From Pseudomonas fluorescens (lineage in GTDB: Bacteria > Pseudomonadota > Gammaproteobacteria > Pseudomonadales > Pseudomonadaceae), in the NCBI RefSeq assembly GCF_000968015.1, contig NZ_LACH01000008.1, forward strand, positions 124,001-188,000: DNA of 64,000 bases, in the 5' to 3' direction. Made by a program: the position numbers and the translations under genes. This document shows, in pieces, positions 27,595 through 36,156 of the stretch. The notes under the pieces were generated by a model. The model was not told where the DNA came from. It saw nothing but the letters and a program-made list of their open reading frames with translations, and searched no databases. The stretch's first letter is position 1, and each line of letters opens with the position of its first letter.

Positions 27595-28395
27595 TTACTC
27601 TGCAGTTTCAGCACGTTCAAGTTCGAGACGACGACGGCGCAAGGTCATGACCAGGCCGGCGATGACGATGATGGCGATGGTCACGACCAGCATGAATACC
27701 GAGGCGGCATTGATGGTTGGGCTGACGGCGCGGCGCATCATCGAAAGAATCATGAGGGGCAGCGTGGTGTCGCTGCCGGTGACGAACACGGTGATCAGGA
27801 ATTCGTCCATGGACAGCGCCACGGCGAGGATCGCGGCGCCGGCAATCGTCGGGCCGATGATCGGCAGCGTCACCAGCCAGAACGCCTTGAGCGGTGTGGC
27901 GCCCAGGTCCCGCGCCGCTTCTTCGAACGACAGATCGAAGTACTCCAGGCGTGAACGCACGGACTCGACGAAAAACGGAAAGGTGAACAGCGTATGACCG
28001 ATCACCACGGTCAGCAGCGAACGCGGCAGGCCGATCAACGAGAAGAAAATCACCAGCGCGATCCCGAGGAACAGACCGGGCAGGGCGATGGGGGCGAAGT
28101 TCATGAAGGCAAAGACCGATTTGACACGGCCTTTCATGCGCATCAGCGCCAGTGCCGAGAACGTGCCCAGCAGGGTGGTGAGCACGGTCGAGCCCGCGGC
28201 GACGATGGCACTGTTGGTCAGTGCCGTCATGAAGTCCGAACTGCTGAACAGCGCCTCATACCATTGGGTGGAGAAGCCCTCGAACGGGAACGACAACGAA
28301 GCCGACGAGTGAAAGCTGAACAGCGTGATAATCGCGATCGGCGCGTAGAGAAACAGCATGTAAACGTAAGTGAAGAGTCTGATCATGGCGGTCAC
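27595..28395 (-). CDS. ABC transporter permease, PotC type
   Basis: 266 residues with six membrane segments. The EAA loop contacting the ATPase is visible (SFEEAARDLGATPLKAFWLVTLP). Sequence resembles PotC/PotI permeases of polyamine-type importers, which in many bacteria transport opines, amino-sugars or other small organics instead. It pairs with the longer permease upstream (22-nt gap) in the Tat-binding-protein ABC operon. Confidence 0.92.
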   Translation of the reverse strand: MTAMIRLFTYVYMLFLYAPIAIITLFSFHSSASLSFPFEGFSTQWYEALFSSSDFMTALTNSAIVAAGSTVLTTLLGTFSALALMRMKGRVKSVFAFMNFAPIALPGLFLGIALVIFFSLIGLPRSLLTVVIGHTLFTFPFFVESVRSRLEYFDLSFEEAARDLGATPLKAFWLVTLPIIGPTIAGAAILAVALSMDEFLITVFVTGSDTTLPLMILSMMRRAVSPTINAASVFMLVVTIAIIVIAGLVMTLRRRRLELERAETAE

Positions 28396-28417
28396 CTTGC
28401 ATTGTTATGGGCGGCAT

Positions 28418-29353
28418 TCAGTCGTGGTAACGCTTGCCGGGCGCCAGGTTGGCCGCCCGCAACACACCCAGCAGCAGCGCATAGACCAGCATGAAGACAA
28501 TCAACAGCAGGTAGGCCATCGCCGCCCCCAGTGGCCAGTTACCCACCGAGCGGAACTGGTTGGCGATCACCAGGCCGGTGGTCATGGCGTCTCGACCGCC
28601 CAACAACTGCGGTGTGACGTAGTCACTGGCGGCGAGGACGAAGGTGAACATGAACGAGCTGACGATGCTCTTGTGCGCCATCGGAATGATCACCCGCCAC
28701 AAAATAGTGGCGCCGCTGGCGCCCAGGTCGGCGGCCGCTTCGAGGTAATCCTTCTTGATGTCGCGCAGGCCCGACACCAACAGCAAAAGGGTGAACGGCA
28801 ACATGATGTGGACCAGGGTCAACACCACGGAAAACTTGCTGAACACCAGCCAGTCCAGTGGTTGATCGATCAGCCCCAGGTGCAGCAAGGTGGAGTTGAT
28901 CACGCCGTTGGTGCCCAGGATCGAGCGCCAGGCGTAGACCCGCACCAGGTAGCTGGAAAACCACGAGATCAACGCCAGGTACAGCACGGCGTTGGAGCGC
29001 GTTCGATAAACGATGTAATAAGCCACCGGGGCGCTGATCACCGTTGACAGCACGGCGGTCCAGAAACCGTTTTGCAGCGCGATCCAGAGCGAATCGTAAA
29101 ACCCGCTGGCGCCAAGGGCCTTGGCATAGTTGGCCAGGGTGGCGGCCGGTTCCATGCTGAAGGTCTTGGCGGTCCAGAAACTGGCGACCAGCAGCAGCAC
29201 CGACGGGATGAGAAAGAACACAACCAGGAAAAACAGGGGAGGCGACGCCAGCAAATAACCGCTCAGGGTTTTTTTGTCGATTTTCACGTGTTTACCGGCC
29301 TGCGAATCCCGTTCATCAAGAAGGATGGGCTCGCTGTTGTTGACTACGTTCAT
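28418..29353 (-). CDS. ABC transporter permease, PotB type
   Basis: 311 residues from the ATG at 29353 (MNVVNNSEP...). The frame runs further upstream but without a ribosome site, while AAGG lies about 10 nt before this start. Six membrane segments. The EAA motif is LEAAADLGASGATILWRVIIP. An extended, charged N-terminal cytoplasmic tail of about 30 residues precedes TM1 (LASPPLFFLVVFFLIPSVLL). Partner of the PotC-type permease. The 212-nt gap to the binding-protein gene upstream contains no gene. Confidence 0.9.
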   Translation of the reverse strand: MNVVNNSEPILLDERDSQAGKHVKIDKKTLSGYLLASPPLFFLVVFFLIPSVLLLVASFWTAKTFSMEPAATLANYAKALGASGFYDSLWIALQNGFWTAVLSTVISAPVAYYIVYRTRSNAVLYLALISWFSSYLVRVYAWRSILGTNGVINSTLLHLGLIDQPLDWLVFSKFSVVLTLVHIMLPFTLLLLVSGLRDIKKDYLEAAADLGASGATILWRVIIPMAHKSIVSSFMFTFVLAASDYVTPQLLGGRDAMTTGLVIANQFRSVGNWPLGAAMAYLLLIVFMLVYALLLGVLRAANLAPGKRYHD

Positions 29354-29565
29354 GATTAGGGTGCCTTTACTTTTTTTATCGATAACGAGGGCGCTTTGGC
29401 GAGCGCATGCACGGCGTAACGTGTGCTGTTTCCGGGTGCTGCGAATGGCGTCGACAGGCCATTGCATCGCCCTCATCAAACGGAGCAGCGCGTGCCCGTA
29501 GACACGCGCCCTCCGGTGACCGTCCGTTCAAACCAACCTTCCACTACACCGGGTTGCCGGCCGCT

Positions 29566-30726
29566 CTAGAACGAGCCTTTGAAGTTCGCCCACTGATCGA
29601 TCCATTCAGCATAGGTCACATACTTGTCGGAGCTCAGGGGGGGCTGGCCGTAGAGTTTCGACTTCTCGAAAAAGCTGTCGAGGTTCGCGTAGTCGAAGGT
29701 GTTTCGCAGGTCTTCGGGCAGCATCGGCACGGCTTTCTGGTTGACCACGCCCGAGAACATGGTGGTAGCCATCTTGGCCTGGGTATCCGCCTCGAGCGTC
29801 TTGTTGATGAACTCCAGCGCCAGGGGCACGTCTTTGGCGGTTTTGGGGATAAACAGGGCATCGCACCAGAGCGCTGCGCCTTCTTTGGGAACTGACAGCG
29901 CGGTGGTCACGCCGCGCTTGACGGTTTCGCTCGGGGTGTTGGCGGACGCCGAGAACACCGCGTCGACTTCGCCCGACACCAGCAGGGACACCGCGTCGCC
30001 CGAAGAGGCGGCAAAGACGCGGCATTGATCGCGATACGGTTTGAGTTTTTCGAAGGCGTCGTCGAACTCGGCACGGGTCAGGTTGGGGAATTTGTCGCCG
30101 TAGCCGGCAATGATCGCGATGAGTGACCAGTTTGAGGTGCCGTCATCGACGAAGGTCAGCTTGCCCTTCAGTTTCGGGTCCAGCAGGTCCTTATACTCGG
30201 TAGGCTTTTTCACGTTTTTCGGGTTGTAGACAATGGTGTTCATGCCCCACAGAAGCGGCACGCCCCACTGTTTGCCATCCCAGAACCAACGTTTGCCCTT
30301 GTAGAACAGCGGGACGGTATTTTCCTGCGAGTAGTTGGGGATCTTCGAGGTGTCGATGGCCTTAAGCAGGCCCATTTCCTGGTAGATGGTCTCGTAACCC
30401 AACGCGTACATGGTCAGGTCAAGTTGCACGGGATCGGAACCGGCCAACCGCGCGGTAATGTCGTCCTGATTACTGGCATAGCTGGAGCGCACGGTGATGC
30501 CACGCTGTTTGCGCCATTCGGCCAGTTCCGCGTCACCGGTTTCACCTTCCCAGCCAAGAATCTCCAAATGTCCGCCCGACGCGGCGAACGCACTGGGCAC
30601 AAAAGAACCCACGTACAACCCCACGGCAGAGGCGGCGGCCCCGAGCAAAAACGTGCGCCGTTTCAAGCTGATCGAATCCAGGTCAATGCCGGTCAAGCCA
30701 TAACCCGTTTCTGTTTCTTTTTTCAT
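29566..30726 (-). CDS. ABC substrate-binding protein, PotD type, with twin-arginine signal
   Basis: 386 residues. The N-terminus carries a Tat-type signal (SLKRRTFLLGAAASAVGLYV, about residues 23-42; twin Arg followed by a mildly hydrophobic stretch and an AFA-type cleavage site near residue 49). The mature part resembles extracellular spermidine/putrescine-type binding proteins (ILGWEGETGD..., DLTMYALGYE...). The RNA has a long leader: the composite site C is 300 nt upstream. Export in folded form is unusual for this family, and a tatA paralogue sits 1.7 kb away under the divergent copy of the same operator. Confidence 0.9.
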   Translation of the reverse strand: MKKETETGYGLTGIDLDSISLKRRTFLLGAAASAVGLYVGSFVPSAFAASGGHLEILGWEGETGDAELAEWRKQRGITVRSSYASNQDDITARLAGSDPVQLDLTMYALGYETIYQEMGLLKAIDTSKIPNYSQENTVPLFYKGKRWFWDGKQWGVPLLWGMNTIVYNPKNVKKPTEYKDLLDPKLKGKLTFVDDGTSNWSLIAIIAGYGDKFPNLTRAEFDDAFEKLKPYRDQCRVFAASSGDAVSLLVSGEVDAVFSASANTPSETVKRGVTTALSVPKEGAALWCDALFIPKTAKDVPLALEFINKTLEADTQAKMATTMFSGVVNQKAVPMLPEDLRNTFDYANLDSFFEKSKLYGQPPLSSDKYVTYAEWIDQWANFKGSF

Positions 30727-31024
30727 TTCGAGTTCCTGCCTAGGGTGGTTGTTAGCAAACGCTTTGCGACTAGCAATGTCTGTAGATCGGCAGTGTTATG
30801 GCCAGCATGGGTCCTTTGCAGCTGGGGAGGCGGGCGGCGCAAAATTGCCTGATGCAACGGGCATTGCGCGGTTGAGCTCCACTGATCCGATTGACTCTTC
30901 CTTGGCTGGGCTGCGCCGCTTTCCTCGGGTTGCAAGGTCAAGACTTGAAGCGGCGCGCCTAGCGCTTGATAGGCTCGGCTTGTTGTTTTCATGGATCGAG
31001 TATTGGCCTGGCAGGCAGAGCACT

Positions 31025-31064
31025 CAATTTCGCAGCATCTTTAAAAGCGACGCACTCTGACGCA
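31025..31064 (-). promoter_or_regulatory. Composite direct-repeat site C (reverse orientation)
   Basis: On the minus strand TGCGTCA begins at 31064, TGCGTC at 31054 and TGCGAAATTG at 31034 (offsets 0, 10, 30). It points toward the ABC operon, whose first start is about 300 nt downstream. The divergent site B is 77 nt away. Confidence 0.65.
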
Positions 31065-31140
31065 TCAAAGTGACCTAATCGGCGCAGCAGACTCCCTTTA
31101 ACCATAGTTCTCCCTGAACGGGTGAGGGGGATGGATGAGC

Positions 31141-31180
31141 TGCGTCAACCTGCGTCTCTTTTACCGGGGGTGCGAAATTG
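31141..31180 (+). promoter_or_regulatory. Composite direct-repeat site B
   Basis: TGCGTCA at 31141, TGCGTC at 31151, TGCGAAATTG at 31171. It begins 101 nt before the short ThDP-enzyme start. This and site C are the best-matching copies. Confidence 0.65.
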
Positions 31181-31203
31181 AGCCGGGGCTGCTGCGGGCG
31201 AAT

Positions 31204-31236
31204 ACTCCAATCGCGATCCTGAGATTTGATTGGAGT
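31204..31236 (+). promoter_or_regulatory. Leader hairpin covering the ribosome site of the short ThDP enzyme
   Basis: ACTCCAATC pairs perfectly with GATTGGAGT around a 15-nt loop. The 3' arm contains the GGAG ribosome site 6 nt before the GTG start at 31242, so the stem could mask translation initiation. Confidence 0.4.
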
Positions 31237-31241
31237 GTCCT

Positions 31242-32414
31242 GTGAAACTCACTGGTGGCCAGATTGTGGCGAAAGCGCTGAAAGCGAACGGTGTCGACTA
31301 TGTCGCCGGGATGCCGGGTGACGGCTCGTGGGCATTGGTGGAAGCGTTGCTGACGGCCGGTACCGATATCCCGTTCATTCAAGTGATGCAGGAGCAAAGC
31401 TCGGTGCATCTGGCCGACGGCTATTTCCGCGCCTGCGGTCGTCCCATGGCGGTCCTGCTGCCCGTCCCGCCGGCTATTTCGAAAGCCCTGGGTGCGATGG
31501 CGGCCGCGTTGGCGGATTCATCGGCGATGCTGATCATCAGTGGTGACAGCGCTGTTCAGCGTCCGGCCACGTTGGCCCCCGGCATTACCAAAGAGCATGT
31601 GCAGGTCTCGGCGATTGAACAGCTGCCGCGCGCCCTGCGTCAGGCGTTCGATACGATGTTGAGTGGCCGCGTCGGCCCGGTCAGCCTGGAGATTGCGCAA
31701 GCGGTGCAGACCGCCTCGCTGGACGTCAGCCTGGCGCCCGCCACGTTACGAGCCAGCAGCGAAGTCCAACGGCCAGATCCCCGATTGAAAACAGCCGGGC
31801 CAGATGAACATCCAGCGGCGCGCTGGGTTGAAGACAGTACCATTGACGTCCCGGCCTTGACCGTTCACAAACCCTTGGCTGAATTGCGCGCGGTGCTGGA
31901 AAGTGATGCGATGCTGGTCATCGGCGCGGGGCGGATCCAGGCCATCGCACGGGAGATGTTCCCCCTCGACAATCCCGGCAACCATCTGTGCACCGGTCGT
32001 GTCAGCACGCTGGGTTGGGCGGTGCCGGCGGCGATCGGCGCGAAGCTCGCCATGCCGGCGCGTCAGGTGGTGTGCGCCGTAGGCGACGGGGATTTCCTGC
32101 AGTCGATGCAGGAAATGGCGGTGTGCGTGATGCACAGCATTCCCGTGGTGTTCCTGGTGTTTAACAACAGTGGTTACGTGTCATTGAGCGATGTGCAGGT
32201 CCCGGTGGTCGAGCAGCACCGCGCTGGCGAATTCAATTTGCCGGACGGCAAACCTTACTCGCCGGACTTTGCCGGCATTGCCAGGAATTTCGGGCTTGAG
32301 GCGTGGCGGGTCGAGCACGCTTCACAACTCAATCCAACCTTTATCAAGGCCCTGAACAGCAAGGGGCCGTCGTTGGTCGAGGTGATCACGGCGCGCGGTT
32401 CGCGGGTGAATTAA
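31242..32414 (+). CDS. Short ThDP-dependent enzyme lacking the central domain
   Basis: 390 residues from the GTG at 31242 (GGAG 6 nt upstream). The Pyr domain (about 1-165; Glu in MQEQSSVHLADGY) and PP domain (about 215-385; GDGDF ... FNNSGYVSL) are both present with ThDP-binding residues, but the roughly 170-residue central Rossmann-like domain of acetolactate-synthase relatives is replaced by a linker of about 40 residues. It is a close relative of the 595-residue enzyme at 18167; both share NLPDGKPYSPDF-like and LTGxQIVAxxLKxxGVxYVAGxPG patterns. It may be a two-domain decarboxylase or half of a hetero-oligomer. Followed after 27 nt by tatA, in one unit under site B. Confidence 0.85.
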   Translation: MKLTGGQIVAKALKANGVDYVAGMPGDGSWALVEALLTAGTDIPFIQVMQEQSSVHLADGYFRACGRPMAVLLPVPPAISKALGAMAAALADSSAMLIISGDSAVQRPATLAPGITKEHVQVSAIEQLPRALRQAFDTMLSGRVGPVSLEIAQAVQTASLDVSLAPATLRASSEVQRPDPRLKTAGPDEHPAARWVEDSTIDVPALTVHKPLAELRAVLESDAMLVIGAGRIQAIAREMFPLDNPGNHLCTGRVSTLGWAVPAAIGAKLAMPARQVVCAVGDGDFLQSMQEMAVCVMHSIPVVFLVFNNSGYVSLSDVQVPVVEQHRAGEFNLPDGKPYSPDFAGIARNFGLEAWRVEHASQLNPTFIKALNSKGPSLVEVITARGSRVN

Positions 32415-32441
32415 TCAACGGGTCTGCAGAGGAATCATGCG

Positions 32442-32675
32442 ATGGGCATTTTGGACTGGAAGCACTGGATCGTCATTCTGGTGGTGGTTGTGCTGGTTTT
32501 CGGCACCAAGAAGTTGAAGAACCTGGGCACGGATGTCGGTGAATCCATCAAGGGCTTTCGCAAAGCCATGAATGACGATGAGCAGGGCAACGAACACCCG
32601 CCAACGCCGGTGCCCCACGTCAGCACGGCAGTGGATGCGCCGTCGATCATCGACGGGCAGCATCACAAGGTCTGA
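32442..32675 (+). CDS. tatA: TatA/E-family twin-arginine translocase subunit, accessory copy
   Basis: 77 residues: N-terminal membrane helix ([14 protein letters not shown]), [10 protein letters not shown] hinge, then an amphipathic helix ([14 protein letters not shown]) and a flexible acidic tail. This is the full TatA plan. The tatABC operon of Pseudomonas normally lies elsewhere beside hisIE, and no tatB or tatC is here, so this is an extra, cluster-embedded copy. It is cotranscribed with the short ThDP enzyme. The only visible Tat-signal protein in the cluster is the ABC binding protein at 29566, its likely client by inference. Confidence 0.9.
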   Translation: MGILDWKHWIVILVVVVLVFGTKKLKNLGTDVGESIKGFRKAMNDDEQGNEHPPTPVPHVSTAVDAPSIIDGQHHKV

Positions 32676-32703
32676 ACATCAACGAGGTGGTTTTGCCGCC
32701 GCC

Positions 32704-33597
32704 TCAGTCCTGACCGCCCCACACGATTGTCGCGTTTTCGCCGGTCATGTATTCGCGCACTTCCAACGGTAAAGACTGGTCGCTGGGCAGGACGGCGGTG
32801 GCGTTGCGCAGGTGATGTTTGCGGATCTTGCCTTTGTCCACCAGCCCCAGCGCCATTCGGGTAGAGAAGGGCTGGCGGAAAGACGAAGACGCAACGCCGG
32901 TCACCAAGCCATACAGGAATCGGATCGGTCGGCGATGCTGTGGGGTCAGGATCGAAAATGTCATCTCGTTGCGTTGCTTGCCTTCAAAGTCCACCAGGAA
33001 CAAACGGTCTCCGAGCAACAAACAAAAGCCGTGATAGGTGAACGAGTAGCCGATCTTGCCGCTGCCATCGAGCAACGGGAAGCGTTCTACCGTGACGTAC
33101 TGCACCATCGAATCGGCTCGATACAGGCAGGTGACCGAGCGCAGTATCCGGCCCTTGTAGATCGATGAGTTGTGGTAACGGTAATAGACGCCCAGATAGT
33201 CCTCGAGCAAATCGGCCGACTGCTTGGCCAGCGGCAGGAAATGATTGAATTGCGCCGAGGCACGCAAGTCCGTCGGCAGTTCGTTTTCATACCCCTCATA
33301 GAACTTCTTGAACTCGGCAGGCGGGCGAAACAGGTCCTCGGCTTCCATCATGAAATAACGGCCGATCTTCTGCAGGATCTTCTGCGAAGGAACGTGCTGA
33401 CCCACCAGGTATTTGTTGAACTGCTGGCGATTGACGTCGACCTTGCGGCACATGTCGGCCACCGACCGGCAGGACTCCACTAGCGTACTCAGGTTCTTTT
33501 GCACATTCGCCTGCAAGTCACTGCGAACCTGCTGTCGCTCGGAGTGCGAGGTGGCGGCAGTCAACGACATGGGGGGCTGATCTCCTCGGCTGGGCAT
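32704..33597 (-). CDS. XRE-type helix-turn-helix regulator with large C-terminal domain
   Basis: 297 residues (288 if the internal Met at 33570, which has GAGGAG upstream, is used). The helix-turn-helix is at about 45-80 (SVADMCRKVDVNRQQFNKYL, then VGQHVPSQ). The C-terminal two-thirds is a conserved-looking but unnamed effector or dimerisation domain (YLGVYYRYHNSSIYKGRI..., YSFTYHGFCLLLGDRLFLVDFEG). It stands alone between tatA (convergent) and the Gfo/Idh gene (divergent), amid the five composite sites, so it is a good candidate to bind them. No copy of that site is seen in its own promoter. Confidence 0.85.
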   Translation of the reverse strand: MPSRGDQPPMSLTAATSHSERQQVRSDLQANVQKNLSTLVESCRSVADMCRKVDVNRQQFNKYLVGQHVPSQKILQKIGRYFMMEAEDLFRPPAEFKKFYEGYENELPTDLRASAQFNHFLPLAKQSADLLEDYLGVYYRYHNSSIYKGRILRSVTCLYRADSMVQYVTVERFPLLDGSGKIGYSFTYHGFCLLLGDRLFLVDFEGKQRNEMTFSILTPQHRRPIRFLYGLVTGVASSSFRQPFSTRMALGLVDKGKIRKHHLRNATAVLPSDQSLPLEVREYMTGENATIVWGGQD

Positions 33598-33957
33598 TGT
33601 TATCTCGATGGGGTCTGGTTAATTAAGTGGCAGGTTATAAAAGTTATAGCGCAGTTATCGAAATAACCCTTTGCTTAACCACAAGTGCTTGAATTTGTTG
33701 TTATTAATTCAAGCATGTTTTGTGCCGGTTTATTCAGTTCGCAGGGTTCTTTTATAAGCAAGCGAATGCAGCATGTTTTCGCCTTGATTGGCGCTGATAA
33801 ACCTATGGAAAACGTTGGATCATTGTGGCCGGACGGGCGAGTCCAGAGCCTTCGGGTTACTACTGACCACAGCCAGTAACACATTGATTTTTCGCGGGTA
33901 ACACCTGATGTTGCTTCCTGTGAAAGAACCAGCTGGCCAGATCGGTCAGGACGCAGG
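33598..33957. other. AT-rich divergent control region, XRE regulator and Gfo/Idh genes
   Basis: About 360 bases with no supported gene. Near the XRE start it is AT-rich with GTTAT/ATAAC runs (GTTATCGAAATAAC near 33655). It presumably holds the regulator's promoter. Confidence 0.4.
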
Positions 33958-33997
33958 TGCTTCAGTGCGCGTCATGTATCGAAGTGGTGCGAAATGG
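33958..33997 (+). promoter_or_regulatory. Composite direct-repeat site D
   Basis: TGCTTCA at 33958, CGCGTC at 33968, TGCGAAATGG at 33988: the same 0/10/30 spacing, one or two changes in the first two half-sites. It begins 109 nt before the Gfo/Idh start. Confidence 0.6.
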
Positions 33998-34066
33998 AGA
34001 ATAAAACAATCGCCATTGATACTCATGGGATGCACCTAAGCGTCCTCTTAGTGGAGTCTTTAAGCG

Positions 34067-35236
34067 ATGGCAAGATTAACCGGTGATATTCCAGGGCAAA
34101 GGCGTTTCAAGGTCGGCATGGTCGGCGGTGGACAGGGCGCTTATTTCGCCAGCTATCATCGAGCGGCCATGCGTTTGTGCAATCGCTTCGAGATTGTCGC
34201 CGGCGCCTTCTCTTCGGACGCGGATAAATGCCGTGAGGCCGGGACGGCGTTCAATCTTGAGCAAGACAGGATTTACCTGTCATTCGCAGAAATGGCCGCT
34301 GCCGAATCCCGTCGGCCGGACCCCATCGATGCGGTGGTCATTGTCACGCCCAATCACCTGCATTTCGAACCGTGCCGACTGTTTCTCCAGGCGGGGATCC
34401 CGGTCATTTGCGACAAGCCATTGGTCAATGACCCGCAAGAAGCCTACGGGTTAGCCAGCATTGCCGAGCGGCACAATACGTTTTTCGCGGTGACTTACAC
34501 CTATCAGGGCTATCCCATGGTCCGGGATGCCCGCAGTCGTATCCAGTCCGGGGAATTGGGTGAGATCCGCTTCATGTATGTCGAGTATTTGCTGGAATGG
34601 CTGGCGCCGGGCGTCGACGGCTTGAGTAAGAGCCTCGCGTGGCGTGGCGACCCTGCAAAGGCCGGCCCGACCGGCGCGTTGGGCGATGTCGGGACCCACG
34701 CTTTCAATATGCTCGAGTTCCTTTCCGGGCGACGCTGCACGAGCCTCAACGCCAAGTTGACCACGGTCGTGCCCGGTTGGCGGCTGGATGACACCTGTGT
34801 GGTTCAACTGGAATTTGCAGGCGGCGCGGACGGCTTGCTGTGGGCCAGTTTCGCCGCGCCGGGGCATCGCAATGGGTTGCGGTTCAAAATCATTGGCAGC
34901 AAGGCGTCGCTTGAGTGGTGCCAGGAAACACCGGAAACCCTGTTGTTTACGCCCATCGATGGCGCCGACCGCATCTACCGTCGCGGCCAGAGCGACAACG
35001 CGGCTCAAACGTTGACGTTCACCAGTTTGCCGGCGGGCAATACCGAGGGTTATCTGGAGGCGTTGGCCGTGCTTTATGCCGATTTCGCCGAGGCCCTCGA
35101 TGCCGGGGCAGGGTGGCGAACGGCGACGACCGTGCCATTGCCGGATATTCACGAGGGCGTGCGCGGCGTGGTGTTGTCCCAGGTCTGTGTCGAATCCAGT
35201 CAACGGCGGGCCTGGGTGGCTTTTCCAGATCAGTAA
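34067..35236 (+). CDS. Gfo/Idh/MocA-family NAD(P)-dependent oxidoreductase
   Basis: 389 residues. The N-terminal Rossmann fold (FKVGMVGGGQGAYFASYHR) and the conserved Lys-Pro of CDKPLVND precede the catalytic region with Asp and His in GDVGTHAFNMLEFL. This is the layout of inositol, glucose-fructose and 3-keto-sugar (ThuB-type) dehydrogenases. It acts on a cyclic polyol or sugar hydroxyl in the cytoplasm. Under composite site D. Its stop is 10 nt from the convergent DeoR gene. Together with the ThuA protein at 19951 it could form a ThuA/ThuB-like pair, although they are not adjacent. Confidence 0.9.
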   Translation: MARLTGDIPGQRRFKVGMVGGGQGAYFASYHRAAMRLCNRFEIVAGAFSSDADKCREAGTAFNLEQDRIYLSFAEMAAAESRRPDPIDAVVIVTPNHLHFEPCRLFLQAGIPVICDKPLVNDPQEAYGLASIAERHNTFFAVTYTYQGYPMVRDARSRIQSGELGEIRFMYVEYLLEWLAPGVDGLSKSLAWRGDPAKAGPTGALGDVGTHAFNMLEFLSGRRCTSLNAKLTTVVPGWRLDDTCVVQLEFAGGADGLLWASFAAPGHRNGLRFKIIGSKASLEWCQETPETLLFTPIDGADRIYRRGQSDNAAQTLTFTSLPAGNTEGYLEALAVLYADFAEALDAGAGWRTATTVPLPDIHEGVRGVVLSQVCVESSQRRAWVAFPDQ

Positions 35237-35246
35237 ATCAGTTGGC

Positions 35247-36008
35247 TCAAGATGCGACCACGATGTTTGAAACCTTGGCCTGAATCGGGCCAAGACGTTC
35301 GGCCGGGGCGTCTTTTTCCACCACCAGCACACCCAGTTCCTCGCAGGACGCGACCTGGTAATGCGCGATGCTCGACAGTTTTTCATTGGTCGCGGCCACC
35401 ACAATCTGGCCGCTGCGAGACACCACCGTGCGCTTGAATTCCGCATCGTCCATGTCGAACGCCGTCACGCCCTTGACCGCATCAATCGCGCAGGCGCCCA
35501 AGAAGCACAGGTCGAAATTGAAGTTCGACAACTGCTGAATCGCCGTCAGCCCCACGGTGCTGCCGGTTGCCTTGTGCAGGCGCCCACCGAGCAAGATCAC
35601 ATCGGCCAGCGGCAGCTTTTGCATTTCCAGGGCAATGGCTGGCGAGTTTGTGGTGATAGAAACTGCGAGGTTGTGATCGATTGCGCTAGCAATCGAAGCG
35701 TTGGTGGTGCCGCCGTCGATGAAAATATGTTGGCCGGACTTGATCAGTGCCGCAGCGGCCTGCCCCAGTGAGCTTTTGCGGTCAGCCTGAGCATGGTCGC
35801 CGCCGCGCACCGGTGCCACGGATATAGCCCCGCCGTAGACCCGTTTGCAGATGCCTGCTTCCGCCAGTGTCGCCAGATCGCGGCGGATCGAGTGCTCGGA
35901 AACATTGAATTCCTGGGCCAGATCGCCTGCCAGCACCCGACCATGGGTCGCCAGCCGTTCCGCGATCAGGTTCTGTCGTTCCCCGGGGAAAGCTTCATGA
36001 GTGAGCAT
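35247..36008 (-). CDS. DeoR/GlpR-family transcriptional regulator
   Basis: 253 residues. The N-terminal winged helix (RQNLIAERLATHGRVLAGDL, then AQEFNVSEHSIRRDL) is the DeoR signature. The C-terminal DeoRC sensor domain has the IFIDGGTTN phosphosugar-binding loop (residues about 95-105) and SRSGQIVVAATNEKL. The effector is usually a phosphorylated sugar. Divergent from the GH3 pair, with an inverted repeat between them, so it probably controls itself and those genes. Confidence 0.9.
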   Translation of the reverse strand: MLTHEAFPGERQNLIAERLATHGRVLAGDLAQEFNVSEHSIRRDLATLAEAGICKRVYGGAISVAPVRGGDHAQADRKSSLGQAAAALIKSGQHIFIDGGTTNASIASAIDHNLAVSITTNSPAIALEMQKLPLADVILLGGRLHKATGSTVGLTAIQQLSNFNFDLCFLGACAIDAVKGVTAFDMDDAEFKRTVVSRSGQIVVAATNEKLSSIAHYQVASCEELGVLVVEKDAPAERLGPIQAKVSNIVVAS

Positions 36009-36043
36009 TGACTAAATCGATTCCCTGTGTAGAGTGAGCGCAA

Positions 36044-36073
36044 TCGAGCATATGGCGTGCGTTTTGTGCTCGA
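36044..36073. promoter_or_regulatory. Inverted repeat in the DeoR/GH3 divergent region
   Basis: TCGAGCA, 16 nt, TGCTCGA: perfect 7-bp arms 36 nt upstream of the DeoR start and 84 nt upstream of the GH3 start. Candidate DeoR operator by position and symmetry only. Confidence 0.4.
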
Positions 36074-36156
36074 AGTTGATCGGTATCATGCGTGGCACTT
36101 CGTCATGCGTCAATAAAGTCGAGCGTTCTGCTCAAAAACGGTGTTGAGGAAAAGCG

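Noticed and set aside
36089..36128. Possible sixth composite operator before the GH3 pair
   Set aside because: The first two half-sites match in part (TGCGTGG, TTCGTC at +10), but the third (TCGAGCGT at +30) does not resemble TGCGAAAT; the region more likely serves the DeoR protein.
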